A stretch of 39,429 nt of DNA, taken from assembly GCA_945869725.1 (NCBI GenBank), contig CAMBPO010000025.1:1-39429 (forward strand), read 5' to 3'. The position numbers were made by a program, and so were the translations under genes. Below the pieces are notes generated by a model, which saw only the letters and a program-made list of their open reading frames with translations, did not search any database and was not told the DNA's origin. Positions within the stretch are counted from its first letter, which is position 1. Each line of letters begins with the position of its first letter. Source of the stretch: Klebsiella pneumoniae (GTDB lineage Bacteria > Pseudomonadota > Gammaproteobacteria > Pseudomonadales > Pseudohongiellaceae). Positions 25,071 through 34,389 of the stretch are shown piece by piece.

Positions 25071-25099
25071 AGCCTAGCAGAAGGCCCGTTTTTCAACAA
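25071..25099 (-). promoter_or_regulatory. Candidate promoter of the NIPSNAP gene
   Basis: On the minus strand TTGTTG (25094-25099) is followed after 17 bp by TAGGCT (25071-25076), about 50 nt before the start codon. A palindrome, AAGCGC-a-GCGCTT at 25098-25110, abuts the -35 box and could be an operator. The -10 match is only fair. Confidence 0.35.
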
Positions 25100-25124
25100 G
25101 CGCAGCGCTTAATGCCAACATGCA

Positions 25125-26912
25125 TCATTCACTCAGGTACAAAATTCCCGTCAGCGACTCTTTGTCGCGGCTGATAAATACAAACACATCGTCAACACCA
25201 TTGTTGTTGAGATCTGTCGCCACCAGGTCGCCGCGTGGTGCTGATGCCGGCAACGGAATTCGCAGGTTGGGTTCGCGCACTCGTACCTCGTTGACCTCAG
25301 CATTCACCTCAATGTTGAAGGCTTCCACAATACGGCGCAGGTCTATCTCATAGCTGTCCACGCCACGGCTGTAACCAAGCGAGGCGAGAAAGCGATCTTC
25401 TGCCGGTGGTGCTTCACGGGTCACCGCCTGATAAAACACTTCCAGTTGATCGTTGGCCAACACCAACAGGTCATCCATCACCGCCGTTGCGTTGGCGGCA
25501 TCCGGCAATACCTGGGCGCGGGTAAACGGAATCACCGGGTCCATACTGCGTGCCCGATCGCGTGACTCCTGGACGGAACCTATCATTCTAACCACCGAAG
25601 GAAAACGCATGGCGACGGTGATACGACGTGCCGGACGGCGCGCAAACTGGTTGCCTTCGTTGGGATACACAAAGGCTTCCATGTTGATAGTGCCGGACAC
25701 CGCTAGCCACAGGAACAGGTCACCAATCGACACCTGATCAACGCGCCATAACCACAGATCAGGGCGTCCATCATCGTTTTCATCCGCCATAAAAATGGAC
25801 AACACATTGCCGCTGGAACGCAGTATCTGATCAGGCTGTTCCAGATTCATGGTGCTGGTCTGCGCGGCGCCGGACTGGCCCAGATGCAGTGCCACCCGGC
25901 CCCCTTCGCGCAGGATAAAGTCATCAATGCCGTCGCCGTTGACATCTTCCAGCACTTCTTCATGCGTTAATGCCAGCACACCGGTGAGGTTGGAGAAATC
26001 CAGTTGGTCCAGATCAAACTCGCCCAAACGTTCCCGGATTACCTCCCGGTCAATGGAATAGTTGGGCAGTGCCGGAAAATAGTCGCCGGTGCTGCTGGCC
26101 AGAAATACATCCAGGCGTGCCTCGGTATCAGAGATCAGATCCGGCAGGCCATCGCTGTTGACATCACGCAGCGCAATTTGCGGAATGACCAGTGACTGGC
26201 CTATCTCGCGGTCGAGTTCGCCTTCGGCTTCCAGCACCACGCGTTGTTGCACATCAGACTGCACACTGAGTGGCGGTTGAAAACTGCCATCGGCATTCTG
26301 AATAAAAAGACTCATGACACCGGCGCCAGGTACCACCAGATCGGGCTGGCCATCGTTATTGATGTCTTGGTAGAAGTTCAGCGGATAAGCGCCTTTGCCC
26401 AGAAAGCCGCCCAGTTCACTGATCAGTTCCTGTGGCGCCGAGAACGCACGATTTTCTATTTGCCACTGCAATACGCGCTGGCCATCAATTAAGGCAATCA
26501 GCGCTGGCAATGGGCGGCTGCCAGACATCTCCACTATTGTCCAGCCGGCGGCCTGACCGGGCAGATCTAGTTGCGTATCTGGTTGCGCAAAATCGAAAGC
26601 CAGCGCGGCGCTGCGCTGAAAATACACACTCAGCGTATGTTCGCGAATGGCCAGCAGATCCTGCAGTCCGTCTGCGTCCATATCCATCACCCGCAGATTG
26701 CTGGTGTCAGGATGCAGGGTGAACGGAATCTGCGCATAGTTGGCGGCCTGGGGTGTTTGTGCTGCAACATCACCCGCGGTCAGTGTCAGCAGCACCGGCA
26801 TGCACGCCAGCGCAGTTGTGCGGATAACACTCGCAGTTGACCGGATAACAAGAGCAGTTGACCTGATAACTCTCGCAGTTGACCTGATAAAAAATTGCCT
26901 GACAGTGTTCAT
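25125..26912 (-). CDS. Exported FG-GAP/VCBS repeat protein 2
   Basis: A 595-residue exported protein with about six FG-GAP/VCBS-like blades, each carrying a calcium-type DxDxDG loop: DMDADGLQDLL, DINNDGQPDLV, DVNSDGLPDLI, DVNGDGIDDFI, DENDDGRPDLW and DLNNNGVDDVF. This suggests a beta-propeller acting outside the inner membrane. The signal peptide is unusual: its N-region consists of four seven-residue repeats (Ile-Arg-Ser-Thr-Ala type) before the hydrophobic core, with probable cleavage near residue 51 (VAA/Q). Its start overlaps the stop of FG-GAP protein 1 by four bases (ATGA). It is the last gene of the run that starts with the ferredoxin-NADP reductase. Binding partner or substrate unknown. 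Confidence 0.87.
   Translation of the reverse strand: MNTVRQFFIRSTARVIRSTALVIRSTASVIRTTALACMPVLLTLTAGDVAAQTPQAANYAQIPFTLHPDTSNLRVMDMDADGLQDLLAIREHTLSVYFQRSAALAFDFAQPDTQLDLPGQAAGWTIVEMSGSRPLPALIALIDGQRVLQWQIENRAFSAPQELISELGGFLGKGAYPLNFYQDINNDGQPDLVVPGAGVMSLFIQNADGSFQPPLSVQSDVQQRVVLEAEGELDREIGQSLVIPQIALRDVNSDGLPDLISDTEARLDVFLASSTGDYFPALPNYSIDREVIRERLGEFDLDQLDFSNLTGVLALTHEEVLEDVNGDGIDDFILREGGRVALHLGQSGAAQTSTMNLEQPDQILRSSGNVLSIFMADENDDGRPDLWLWRVDQVSIGDLFLWLAVSGTINMEAFVYPNEGNQFARRPARRITVAMRFPSVVRMIGSVQESRDRARSMDPVIPFTRAQVLPDAANATAVMDDLLVLANDQLEVFYQAVTREAPPAEDRFLASLGYSRGVDSYEIDLRRIVEAFNIEVNAEVNEVRVREPNLRIPLPASAPRGDLVATDLNNNGVDDVFVFISRDKESLTGILYLSE
26808..26891 (-). repeat. 21-bp tandem repeat at the 5' end of FG-GAP gene 2 (four units)
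   Basis: Four consecutive 21-bp units (26871-26891, 26850-26870, 26829-26849, 26808-26828) share the core ATCAGGTCAACTGC or a close variant (ATCCGGTCAACTGC). They encode four copies of a seven-residue Ile-Arg-Ser-Thr-Ala segment in the signal-peptide N-region. The period is a multiple of three, so copy changes keep the frame. Confidence 0.9.
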
Positions 26913-28480
26913 AAGGTAGTCACCGGGAGAGCGGACACCAGCACAGTCACAGTATTGGAATGATCCAGAATCAGATCAGGGCGTCCGTCGCTGTTCATGT
27001 CCATTACCCGGAAGCGGGCAATACCGCGTGTGGGCACGTATTGCCAGAACGGCTGGTCTTCAAACTGCAGACTGCTATTGATACGTTTGGCGACCAGTGC
27101 GCCTTCCGGGGTGACCTGAATGGCATCGATACGGCCGTCACTGTCAAGGTCAGCGTCCAGCACAATAGGGCTTGATAAACCGCGCACTGTGGTGGCTGAG
27201 AAGGTTTCCTCAAGCAGGAAGTCTGGCCGGTTGTTGAACAGCGCCGGCCCCGATGCGCTGTGATTAAACAACAGCAGGCTGCGCACAATACTGGCATCGC
27301 GGATCGCGGCAACCACCGGGATGGTGTAGTAACTGATGCTCAGTTGCGGTTTGCCGCCGGTAATCGGGGTGACGGCCACCCGCAGGTCATAGCCGGAAAA
27401 ACGCATCACCTGATCGGCTTGCGTAAAATTGAAAGAACCGCCGGCATTGGTGAAAAACGATACCGTCCAGCTGTTGCCATCCTCAACCAGACGCACCACG
27501 TCGCTGAGTCCGTCACCATTAACGTCCATCAGCAGAAAGTCGCCCAGCATCTCCACCGGCGCTTGCCAGTCGGGTTGCCCTGAAAAGCTGCCGCTCGCAT
27601 TCATGTTAAGGATATTGATCTGCCCCTGAATATCGTTGCCGATGTTCAGATAAATCAGATCATGGCTGTCGGCGCTGCTCATTGGCGCCATCACTGCGGG
27701 AGGCATCCAATTACGGATATCCAGAATGGCATCAGCCTCGGCGTTACCGGTTTGCAGGAAGTCTTCAAACAGTGAACCCGAGCGCAGCTGCACGTCAACC
27801 AGCAGCCCATCTTGCGCGTTAAAGGAGATACTGGTGGAAAAGCGCCCGCTGGGTGGTGGCAGGTCACTTTCATCAATATCGGTGTTGAGGGTGCTGAACT
27901 GATGGCTCAAGGTGAACTGCTCATCCGCTGCGCCGGTAAACCAGCCGTAGTCTTCAACACCCGGTAACAAAAGATCAACAAAGCCGTCACCGGTGGCATC
28001 TACCGGAGTACTCAGAAAACGCGTCACTTGCGGGTCAGGAACCGCCGACGATAACGGCCAGTCAAACAGCCGGCGCAGGTTGCCACTGTAGCCGGCCACG
28101 GCGCTGCTCAGACTAAACACAGTGGCGCCAGTGAACAACAATAGCTCTGACCCCGGCTCAGGGCGCACATCCGCCATGGCTACCGCCACAATTTCCGAGC
28201 GGATATCCACCAGACGTGAAGGCTGCGCCGGGAAACGATGATCGGCTTGTTGCAGATAAATATGTAATTGTCGTCCGGCATCCGCCGACCAGAATGGCGC
28301 CACCACATCCAGCAAACCGTCACCGTCCATGTCAGCAATCTGCACGTCCTGCGGCCATTCCGGGCGCGGCAGTTCAGTGGCCACATAGTTGATGCCGGCG
28401 ACCTGCGCATGACTGTCAATGGCCAGCATCAACGCACCGGCTGCGAACAAACGCTGATTATAAGAGCCCACTGAACGCAT
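26909..28480 (-). CDS. Exported FG-GAP/VCBS repeat protein 1
   Basis: A 523-residue protein with a short Sec signal (probable cleavage after SHA, residue 25) and about five propeller blades with DxDxDG-type loops: DMDGDGLLDVV, DATGDGFVDLL, DVNGDGLSDVV, DLDSDGRIDAI and DMNSDGRPDLI. Ordinary signal, no tandem DNA repeat. It begins one base after the PDZ lipoprotein stop with a GAGGAA site, and its stop overlaps the start of the second FG-GAP gene. The two FG-GAP proteins share architecture but are clearly diverged. Probably a periplasmic or surface binding protein working with the adjacent PDZ lipoprotein and ABC transporter. Confidence 0.88.
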   Translation of the reverse strand: MRSVGSYNQRLFAAGALMLAIDSHAQVAGINYVATELPRPEWPQDVQIADMDGDGLLDVVAPFWSADAGRQLHIYLQQADHRFPAQPSRLVDIRSEIVAVAMADVRPEPGSELLLFTGATVFSLSSAVAGYSGNLRRLFDWPLSSAVPDPQVTRFLSTPVDATGDGFVDLLLPGVEDYGWFTGAADEQFTLSHQFSTLNTDIDESDLPPPSGRFSTSISFNAQDGLLVDVQLRSGSLFEDFLQTGNAEADAILDIRNWMPPAVMAPMSSADSHDLIYLNIGNDIQGQINILNMNASGSFSGQPDWQAPVEMLGDFLLMDVNGDGLSDVVRLVEDGNSWTVSFFTNAGGSFNFTQADQVMRFSGYDLRVAVTPITGGKPQLSISYYTIPVVAAIRDASIVRSLLLFNHSASGPALFNNRPDFLLEETFSATTVRGLSSPIVLDADLDSDGRIDAIQVTPEGALVAKRINSSLQFEDQPFWQYVPTRGIARFRVMDMNSDGRPDLILDHSNTVTVLVSALPVTTL

Positions 28481-28481
28481 G

Positions 28482-29462
28482 TTATTCCTCTGCCAGTTCG
28501 CCCAGACCGCTGCTGGAGCGGATCAGGCCCAGGACACTGAAAGAACGCTCAGGTCCATTGCGTTCATAGCTAAACAATGAAAACAGAATCAGATCCCCAA
28601 TAGTCAGGCGGCTACCGGGTGGCACTTGTGTCGCCTCATAACTGAACAAGGGCCAGGCGCGCAGTGCGCTGATACGGCGACCCGGATCCCACAAGGTCAC
28701 TGGCATCGTGCTCACAACATTATTGCGGCTGACACTCAGCGTCACGCGCTCGCCAGGCTGGTATTGGTTATTCAACAGGCTGATCAGGCCCTGCGCAGAA
28801 GAGACCGCCTGGCCATCCACAGCAAAAATGATGTCATCAACCCGAAGACCCGCGCCCGGCAGCGGGCTTTGTGCAAACAAACGCACCAGACGTGCACCGG
28901 AAACCCGCTCGCCACCCGCGGTCTGCAGCCATTCCGAGCTATAACCTGCGCGTGATAACAGGGGGTCTGCCCGGTATAACTCAACCGGCGCTGACTGGTT
29001 CTCCACGGCCGGACGCACCGTGACATTGGCCTGGAACACTGTGGTGTTGCGGCGTACTTCAAAACTAAAGGTGGTTTCTGCCTGGGTTTGCAAGGCCAGC
29101 GCATCCAGCATGTCCGGGTGGTTGGTCTCAGTGCCATCCACAGCAAGAATAACGTCGCCAGCGCGGATGCCGGCTTGTTCGGCAGCACCGGCCGGTGTCA
29201 CCGCCCGCACGCGCACGCCGGGCAGCACACTGATATTGGTCAGTGAGTCGCTCTCGTTAACCCCGCCAGTCAGACCAAAACTCACGCCGCCGCTTTGGGC
29301 GCCGCCATCATTACCAGCCAGCAATTCATTGTCGGCAGACAAGGTGATGGTCGGCAGCAAGCTTTGTGGTTCAGTGCTGAGACACGCCGACAGCAGGCCT
29401 GCACTGCCCAGCACCAGTAGCGGTTTTGGCAAATGTTTTAAACAGAGCCACAATACTTGCAT
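28482..29462 (-). CDS. Lipoprotein with two PDZ domains
   Basis: A 326-residue lipoprotein: signal ending GLLSAC (C27), then PDZ domain 1 (about 75-150, with AAEQAGIRAGDVILAVDG) and PDZ domain 2 (about 185-260, with LPGAGLRVDDIIFAVDGQ). There is no protease domain, so it is not a DegP/RseP-type enzyme; it would act as a scaffold that grips protein C-termini. The C-terminal 60 residues have no recognised motif. An AGGAG site precedes the ATG. It lies between the ABC permease gene (13 bp) and FG-GAP gene 1 (1 bp), so all are very likely co-transcribed. Confidence 0.88.
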   Translation of the reverse strand: MQVLWLCLKHLPKPLLVLGSAGLLSACLSTEPQSLLPTITLSADNELLAGNDGGAQSGGVSFGLTGGVNESDSLTNISVLPGVRVRAVTPAGAAEQAGIRAGDVILAVDGTETNHPDMLDALALQTQAETTFSFEVRRNTTVFQANVTVRPAVENQSAPVELYRADPLLSRAGYSSEWLQTAGGERVSGARLVRLFAQSPLPGAGLRVDDIIFAVDGQAVSSAQGLISLLNNQYQPGERVTLSVSRNNVVSTMPVTLWDPGRRISALRAWPLFSYEATQVPPGSRLTIGDLILFSLFSYERNGPERSFSVLGLIRSSSGLGELAEE

Positions 29463-29475
29463 CAGCGTCTCCTAT

Positions 29476-30360
29476 TTACAGTTTTTTGCGGCGCACCAGG
29501 ACTAGCGCCAGAATAATAAACAGCACCATTTGCGGCCACGGCACCCACTGATTCAGTTGCAGCACGGCCGGGTCAATCATCACATCTGAATAACCACGCA
29601 CCAGACGCGCCACATCATCCAGATAGGATTCATCCAGCAAAGACACTAGGTAAGAGGCATACAGGTAATCGGCCGCGCCTCCGAGCACGGACTTTAACAG
29701 GTCGAGCCCCAGTGTCAGCCCTAATGCCATACTTAATGCCTGTGTGGTGCTGTTGCTCAGCACCGACACCAGCACACCCACCGCGATGGCGGCCGGCAGG
29801 GGAATCAACGCCAGGCTGAGCCCCAGACGCAGTTCGGCGTGAATGTCCGCCGTGCCAATCAATTCATAACCATCTTCAATGACCGGGCCAAAGTCCCATA
29901 ACAGGGCAGCGCTGCCAAAGGTCACCAGCAACATCAGCACGATAGAGACCAGCGCCAGCAGGTGTGCCTGAATCAATTTACTGAGCACCAGCGCGGGGCG
30001 ACTGACGCGGCGGATCAGCAAGTGGCGCAGCACGCCCTGGTCGCGGTCGCTGGCAAAACTCCAGGCGGCATAAGCAACCAGAATCAGGCTGATCAGTGTC
30101 AGGCCAGTGCCTAGAGCGTCGACCAGCGCGCCCCAGGCATCGGCGCCTTCGACGTTGCCAAAACCGCCGCCTCCAAAATCATCAGTGGTCTGCGTCCCCA
30201 TCAGTGCCGCACGGGCCTCATTGGACGCCGCCAATGATCTGACCAGCACCAATTGCACGGCCGCCACCAAGGCGGGGATGACACATAACAACTGAATGGA
30301 GCGACTGTGAGTAAACACAAAAATTTCTGCGCGGATGGCGGTCATCAGGCCTTGCATCAT
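29476..30360 (-). CDS. ABC-2-type transporter permease
   Basis: A 294-residue membrane protein with about six transmembrane segments, a large loop after TM1 rich in Gly/Phe/Asp (TTDDFGGGGFGNVEGADAWG), and the cytoplasmic motif FASDRDQGVLRHLLIRRVSR that is typical of ABC-2/NosY-type permeases. Overall layout is like the permeases of NosY and similar exporters. Its ATG overlaps the stop of the ATPase gene by four bases (ATGA), so the two subunits are coupled. Substrate unknown; the exported FG-GAP and PDZ proteins encoded next to it suggest an envelope role. Confidence 0.9.
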   Translation of the reverse strand: MMQGLMTAIRAEIFVFTHSRSIQLLCVIPALVAAVQLVLVRSLAASNEARAALMGTQTTDDFGGGGFGNVEGADAWGALVDALGTGLTLISLILVAYAAWSFASDRDQGVLRHLLIRRVSRPALVLSKLIQAHLLALVSIVLMLLVTFGSAALLWDFGPVIEDGYELIGTADIHAELRLGLSLALIPLPAAIAVGVLVSVLSNSTTQALSMALGLTLGLDLLKSVLGGAADYLYASYLVSLLDESYLDDVARLVRGYSDVMIDPAVLQLNQWVPWPQMVLFIILALVLVRRKKL

Positions 30361-31268
30361 GCCACCCCCTGGCTGACAATTTTCTGAAACAGCGCACTCA
30401 GATCCCGCTTCTCCGGCTGTAATTCTGAGACGGTCACGCCGGACATCACCAGTTTGCGGTTTACATCGCCGGGGCCGATGCCGTCCAGCGTCAGCATAAA
30501 GGCCGAACCCTCTTTCTCGATGTTGATGACACCCAGGGTTTGTTTTAACAATTCACGTGCAGCATCCGCTTGGTCACACACCAGTTTCAGTCGCGACTCG
30601 CTTGGGCTGATCAGTTCATCAGTGGATGCACTCAGCGCGATCTTGCCCTGGTGCAGAATAGACAGGTGGGTACAGATTGATTCCAGATAAGCCAGTTGAT
30701 GACTGGACAACAAAAAGCTGGTGCCTTCCTGACGATTCAGACGCTGAATCAACGCCAGCACATCATCCACACCACCCGCATCCAATCCGTTAAACGGTTC
30801 GTCCAGCACAACAAACGCCGGCTGGCCGATCAGCGCATGCGCAATCGACGCGCGGCGCCGGTTACCCAGTGACAGCTGGCGGATTTTGTAGTTGGAGTAT
30901 TTGGTGATACCGAGCAGTGCTTCCACCTCGGCAGGCTTGTGCACCGGTTTGCCACACAGCAGACTCGCATGCTCCAAGCACTGCCGCACGCTTAAACCCG
31001 GATGCAGTCCGGGTGTATCAAAAATGCCTACCACATCGCCGGCGCCTTGCCACAGATCGCGTGGGTGGCGGCCAAGCACCTTGACCTCGCCGCTGTCAAA
31101 CCCCTGCATGCCCAGCACACATTCCATGGTGGTGGTTTTGCCGGAGCCGTTTAATCCCACCAGACCATGAATAGCGCCGCGTGTCACTTCAAGGTTGAGG
31201 TGATGCAATACCTCAACGTCACCATAACGTTTGATCAAATCATTGATGTGCAGCACGGCATCAGTCAT
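30357..31268 (-). CDS. ABC transporter ATPase
   Basis: A 303-residue ATPase, partner of the downstream permease. Walker A GLNGSGKTT (about 38-46), an atypical signature LSLGNRRRA (about 132-140), Walker B VVLDEP with D156/E157, and the switch histidine in LSSH (H190). The segment that normally carries the Q-loop reads GIFDTPGLHPGLS, without a clear Gln, as in some bacitracin-immunity-type ATPases. A C-terminal extension of about 90 residues follows the core. An AAGGA site precedes the ATG at 31268. The gene begins 39 bp after the M16 peptidase gene ends. Confidence 0.93.
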   Translation of the reverse strand: MTDAVLHINDLIKRYGDVEVLHHLNLEVTRGAIHGLVGLNGSGKTTTMECVLGMQGFDSGEVKVLGRHPRDLWQGAGDVVGIFDTPGLHPGLSVRQCLEHASLLCGKPVHKPAEVEALLGITKYSNYKIRQLSLGNRRRASIAHALIGQPAFVVLDEPFNGLDAGGVDDVLALIQRLNRQEGTSFLLSSHQLAYLESICTHLSILHQGKIALSASTDELISPSESRLKLVCDQADAARELLKQTLGVINIEKEGSAFMLTLDGIGPGDVNRKLVMSGVTVSELQPEKRDLSALFQKIVSQGVA

Positions 31269-31307
31269 CGGGCGATTTTCCTTACAAAAAGGCTCCTGAC
31301 AGTCAGT

Positions 31308-34300
31308 TTATTCTACAAACACATCGTCAACAGACAGTTCGCGGATGGTCCCCAGGGCTGACAATGCGCTCATGTCCATACGGCTGGTGTCACCGACAAT
31401 GGAAATCAGTTTGGGTTTGCCGGCAATATGCTCACGCTGGAACTGCATTAAATCTTCCAGCGAGGCGTTCTGCAATTGGGCAAAGCGCTGCGGGCGCGGA
31501 TCACCTTCCAGGCCCAGTAACTGCCAGCCGCGCACGGTGCCAGGTATCGCACGAAAGCCGACCGTGCCGGAGCGGTAGCGGTTGACCAGAGAACCGTAGG
31601 CATCCGCAAAGCGATCGGCCGAGGCGGGCATGTTGTCGAACAGTTCGATAAATGCTGCAGTAGCCTCAATCGCTTTGTCGTTCTGTGAACCAATGGCGCC
31701 CAGTGCCATATTTTCTGCACCCAAGCGGCCGCCCTGTGTGTACTGCGCGGCTGCGGAGTACGCCAAGGCGCGGGCTTCGCGCAACTCTTGGAACACCACA
31801 CTGGACATACTGTTGCCAAAATAGTTGTTGTACAGCGATGACGGCACCACCAGCGATTCGTCATAGTCGCCGTCAGGGAACTCAAGGCGCACCTGCGCCT
31901 GCGCGGTCTCACGGTTAATCACAAATATCTCATTGGTGTTGACCTGCCGCGTATGACGGAAGCGGTAAGGTGGCGGGTCCAGCAAGTCATCGGCGACCTG
32001 ATGCTGACGCTGCAAAATGGCGGTTAGCTCTTCTGGTGTCATCGACCCGGTGTAGCTCAGGGTATGTTTGTAGTTCTGCAGGTTGCTGATCAGTGCCAAG
32101 ACCTGATCAAGCTCCACCGCAAGGAGGGCATCACTGCTCAAGGCGCGCAGCATTGGCGACTCATCACCATAACGGTTGTAGAGGTACAAGGCCTGGCTGA
32201 TGGCGGCAGGATCTTCCCGTTGATCTCGACGCGCCTGCAGAATTGAGTTTTTCAGTTCGTCAAAAGTGGCGGTGTCAGTTTGCGGATTACGTGTCAGGTC
32301 TAGCATCAGTGCCAGAGACTCTTCAAACTGCGGATCCATGCCGGAAATACTGATGACTGTTTCATTTGGCCCGGAGCTGAAATTGAATTCACTGCCAAGG
32401 CGGTACCATTGCTTCTGCAACTCTTCCAGCGGCAGAGCAACCGTTCCCGCTTTGCCCATCACCGCGCCGCCCAGGCTCAGCAGATCATTCTCCTCCGTCC
32501 CCACCTCGATGCTCATGCTGAAACTGAAAATATCGTTCAGCGGGTTGGGGGCGTAATACAGCGGCACACCGGCGTAATCCAGAATCTGATAATCCTCGCC
32601 TTCCTGCAGGTAAACCGGTTCGATTTCCTCGTAAGGCATGGACAGGATGACCGATGCAAATTCTGACTGACGGCTGGGGTCAATGGTGACCGGGTCAATG
32701 GCAGGTTTGTCGACGGCGGGGATGTCGGCCGGGCCGTTCAGACGGTGCACAGCCACATAGTTACTGTTGGTGAAGTACTTGTTGGCGACGTCTACGATAT
32801 CGGCCTTGCTCACCTGTTCCAGGCGCTGAATCTGCGCCACTGTGTAATCCCACTCAGCTTTCTGAAGATACGACTGACGCATCATGCCCACGCGTGCGGT
32901 GTTGGATTCCAGACCACGCTTTTCCATGTTTTTGAAGTCGTTAATGATGGCCGGCAGAATCCAGTCTTCAAATTCACCGCGGCGTATCAGGTCAATCTGT
33001 TCCAGCAATAACTGTTCAACTTCCAGCAATGTCTGGCCTTCACGCGGCACGCCCCACAGGGTTTGTGCACCAAAGTCATTCTGGAACTGAGGCGAAGAGC
33101 CCGATGCTTGCACACGCTGGCGTTGATTCAGGTTGAGGTTGATCAGCCCGGCGGTGCGGTTGTCCAGAATCATGTCCAGCAGCATCAGCGCTTCCTGGTC
33201 CTCGTGACCATTGGGCACGGTGTGGAAGGCCATCTGCACTTCTTCTTCACCCGGGTAGCTGACGGTGACGCGCTCAACGGCGGTGACCGGCGCTTCCGTC
33301 CACGTAGGCTCTGCCGGCAGCGGTTTGGCTTGCCAGGCGGAGAATTTGTCAGCGATCAGCGCAATGGTCTCATTGATATCAATGTCACCACTGATAAAAA
33401 TCGCCATGTTGTTGGGCACGTAATAGGTGTCAAAGTAATTCTGTATGTAAACCAGCGACGGGTTCTTCAGGTGCTCGGCATCACCAATGGTGGACTGCTG
33501 GCCATACGGGTGATTTTTGTACAGCAGGTCTGCCAGTGCGTAGTAGGACAGGCTATCGCGGTTATCCAACGTGCGGTTTTTCTCTTCGTAGACAATCTCC
33601 AGTTCGGTGTGGAACAGGCGGAACACCGGGTTCACAAACCGTGTGGATTCAATCTCCGCCCAGTGCTGTAGACGGTTGGAGGGCAGCCCGACCTTGTACA
33701 CGGTTTCTTCGTTGGAGGTGTGTGCGTTCAGACCGCTCGCACCCATGCTGTTGTAAACCTTGTCGATCTCATTGGGGATGGCGTACTGCGATGCCAGCTG
33801 TGACACGCGGTTGATCTCGGCGTAGATTTCTGCGCGGCGGGTATCATCGGATTCGTTAAAGTGTTGCTCGTACAGCCCATGGATCTGCTCGAGGAAGGGG
33901 CGCTCGGCCTCGTAATCGAGCGTGCCCATGCTCTGATTGCCTTTAAACAGCAGGTGCTCAAGATAATGCGCCAGACCGGTGGCATCCGCCGGATCGTGTT
34001 TGCTGCCGGCGCGTACTGCAATTTCGGCGTAGAAGCGCGGCTCTTCGCGGTTCTCAGTCAGGTACACCTGCAAGCCGTTGTCCAGTTCAAAAATATGCGC
34101 ATCCAGCGGATCAGCCGCGTTAGCCGCATACAGGCGCGTGTAACCGGGTGACGCCTGTACCGCAGGCGCATTGTCAGCAGTGGCGGCGCCCGTATCTGTG
34201 CCGGTCTGCTCTGCCGGGCTGCAGGCCATCAGCAGCGGCGTCAGCAACAGAATGCCGCCGATGCGGCGCCACATCGGGGGCAGCGTCATCACTGAGCGCA

Positions 34301-34349
34301 GGCTGCGGCTCAGGCTTAGCGAGAAACCAGAAGGGCTGTGATCAGACAT
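31308..34349 (-). CDS. M16-family zinc metallopeptidase lipoprotein
   Basis: A 1013-residue peptidase of the pitrilysin/insulinase family with two M16 halves. The inverted zinc motif HYLEH is at H128, E131, H132, with the further Glu in the VYEEKNR segment about 80-90 residues later. The second half lacks the zinc motif, as usual. The N-terminus carries a lipoprotein signal ending LLMAC (C43), so it should be attached in the periplasm or outer membrane rather than cytoplasmic. A GGAG site precedes the ATG at 34349. Between the reductase gene (40 bp) and the ABC ATPase gene (39 bp), it may process a peptide or clear misfolded protein linked to this transporter; that is inference. Confidence 0.95.
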   Translation of the reverse strand: MSDHSPSGFSLSLSRSLRSVMTLPPMWRRIGGILLLTPLLMACSPAEQTGTDTGAATADNAPAVQASPGYTRLYAANAADPLDAHIFELDNGLQVYLTENREEPRFYAEIAVRAGSKHDPADATGLAHYLEHLLFKGNQSMGTLDYEAERPFLEQIHGLYEQHFNESDDTRRAEIYAEINRVSQLASQYAIPNEIDKVYNSMGASGLNAHTSNEETVYKVGLPSNRLQHWAEIESTRFVNPVFRLFHTELEIVYEEKNRTLDNRDSLSYYALADLLYKNHPYGQQSTIGDAEHLKNPSLVYIQNYFDTYYVPNNMAIFISGDIDINETIALIADKFSAWQAKPLPAEPTWTEAPVTAVERVTVSYPGEEEVQMAFHTVPNGHEDQEALMLLDMILDNRTAGLINLNLNQRQRVQASGSSPQFQNDFGAQTLWGVPREGQTLLEVEQLLLEQIDLIRRGEFEDWILPAIINDFKNMEKRGLESNTARVGMMRQSYLQKAEWDYTVAQIQRLEQVSKADIVDVANKYFTNSNYVAVHRLNGPADIPAVDKPAIDPVTIDPSRQSEFASVILSMPYEEIEPVYLQEGEDYQILDYAGVPLYYAPNPLNDIFSFSMSIEVGTEENDLLSLGGAVMGKAGTVALPLEELQKQWYRLGSEFNFSSGPNETVISISGMDPQFEESLALMLDLTRNPQTDTATFDELKNSILQARRDQREDPAAISQALYLYNRYGDESPMLRALSSDALLAVELDQVLALISNLQNYKHTLSYTGSMTPEELTAILQRQHQVADDLLDPPPYRFRHTRQVNTNEIFVINRETAQAQVRLEFPDGDYDESLVVPSSLYNNYFGNSMSSVVFQELREARALAYSAAAQYTQGGRLGAENMALGAIGSQNDKAIEATAAFIELFDNMPASADRFADAYGSLVNRYRSGTVGFRAIPGTVRGWQLLGLEGDPRPQRFAQLQNASLEDLMQFQREHIAGKPKLISIVGDTSRMDMSALSALGTIRELSVDDVFVE

Positions 34350-34389
34350 GGCAAATCTCCGTGTTCGACTAAAACAACTAAAAAAATGA

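Noticed and set aside
25021..25092. Long-range inverted repeat AAAACGGGC / GCCCGTTTT around the NIPSNAP promoter
   Set aside because: The loop is about 54 nt and one arm includes the NIPSNAP start region; it is likely chance, with no terminator logic for the minus-strand genes.
34285..34330. Short Ser-Leu repeats at the start of the M16 gene as a further tandem repeat
   Set aside because: The 6-bp similarity (AGC CTG type) is short and irregular; it does not reach the regularity of the five accepted arrays.
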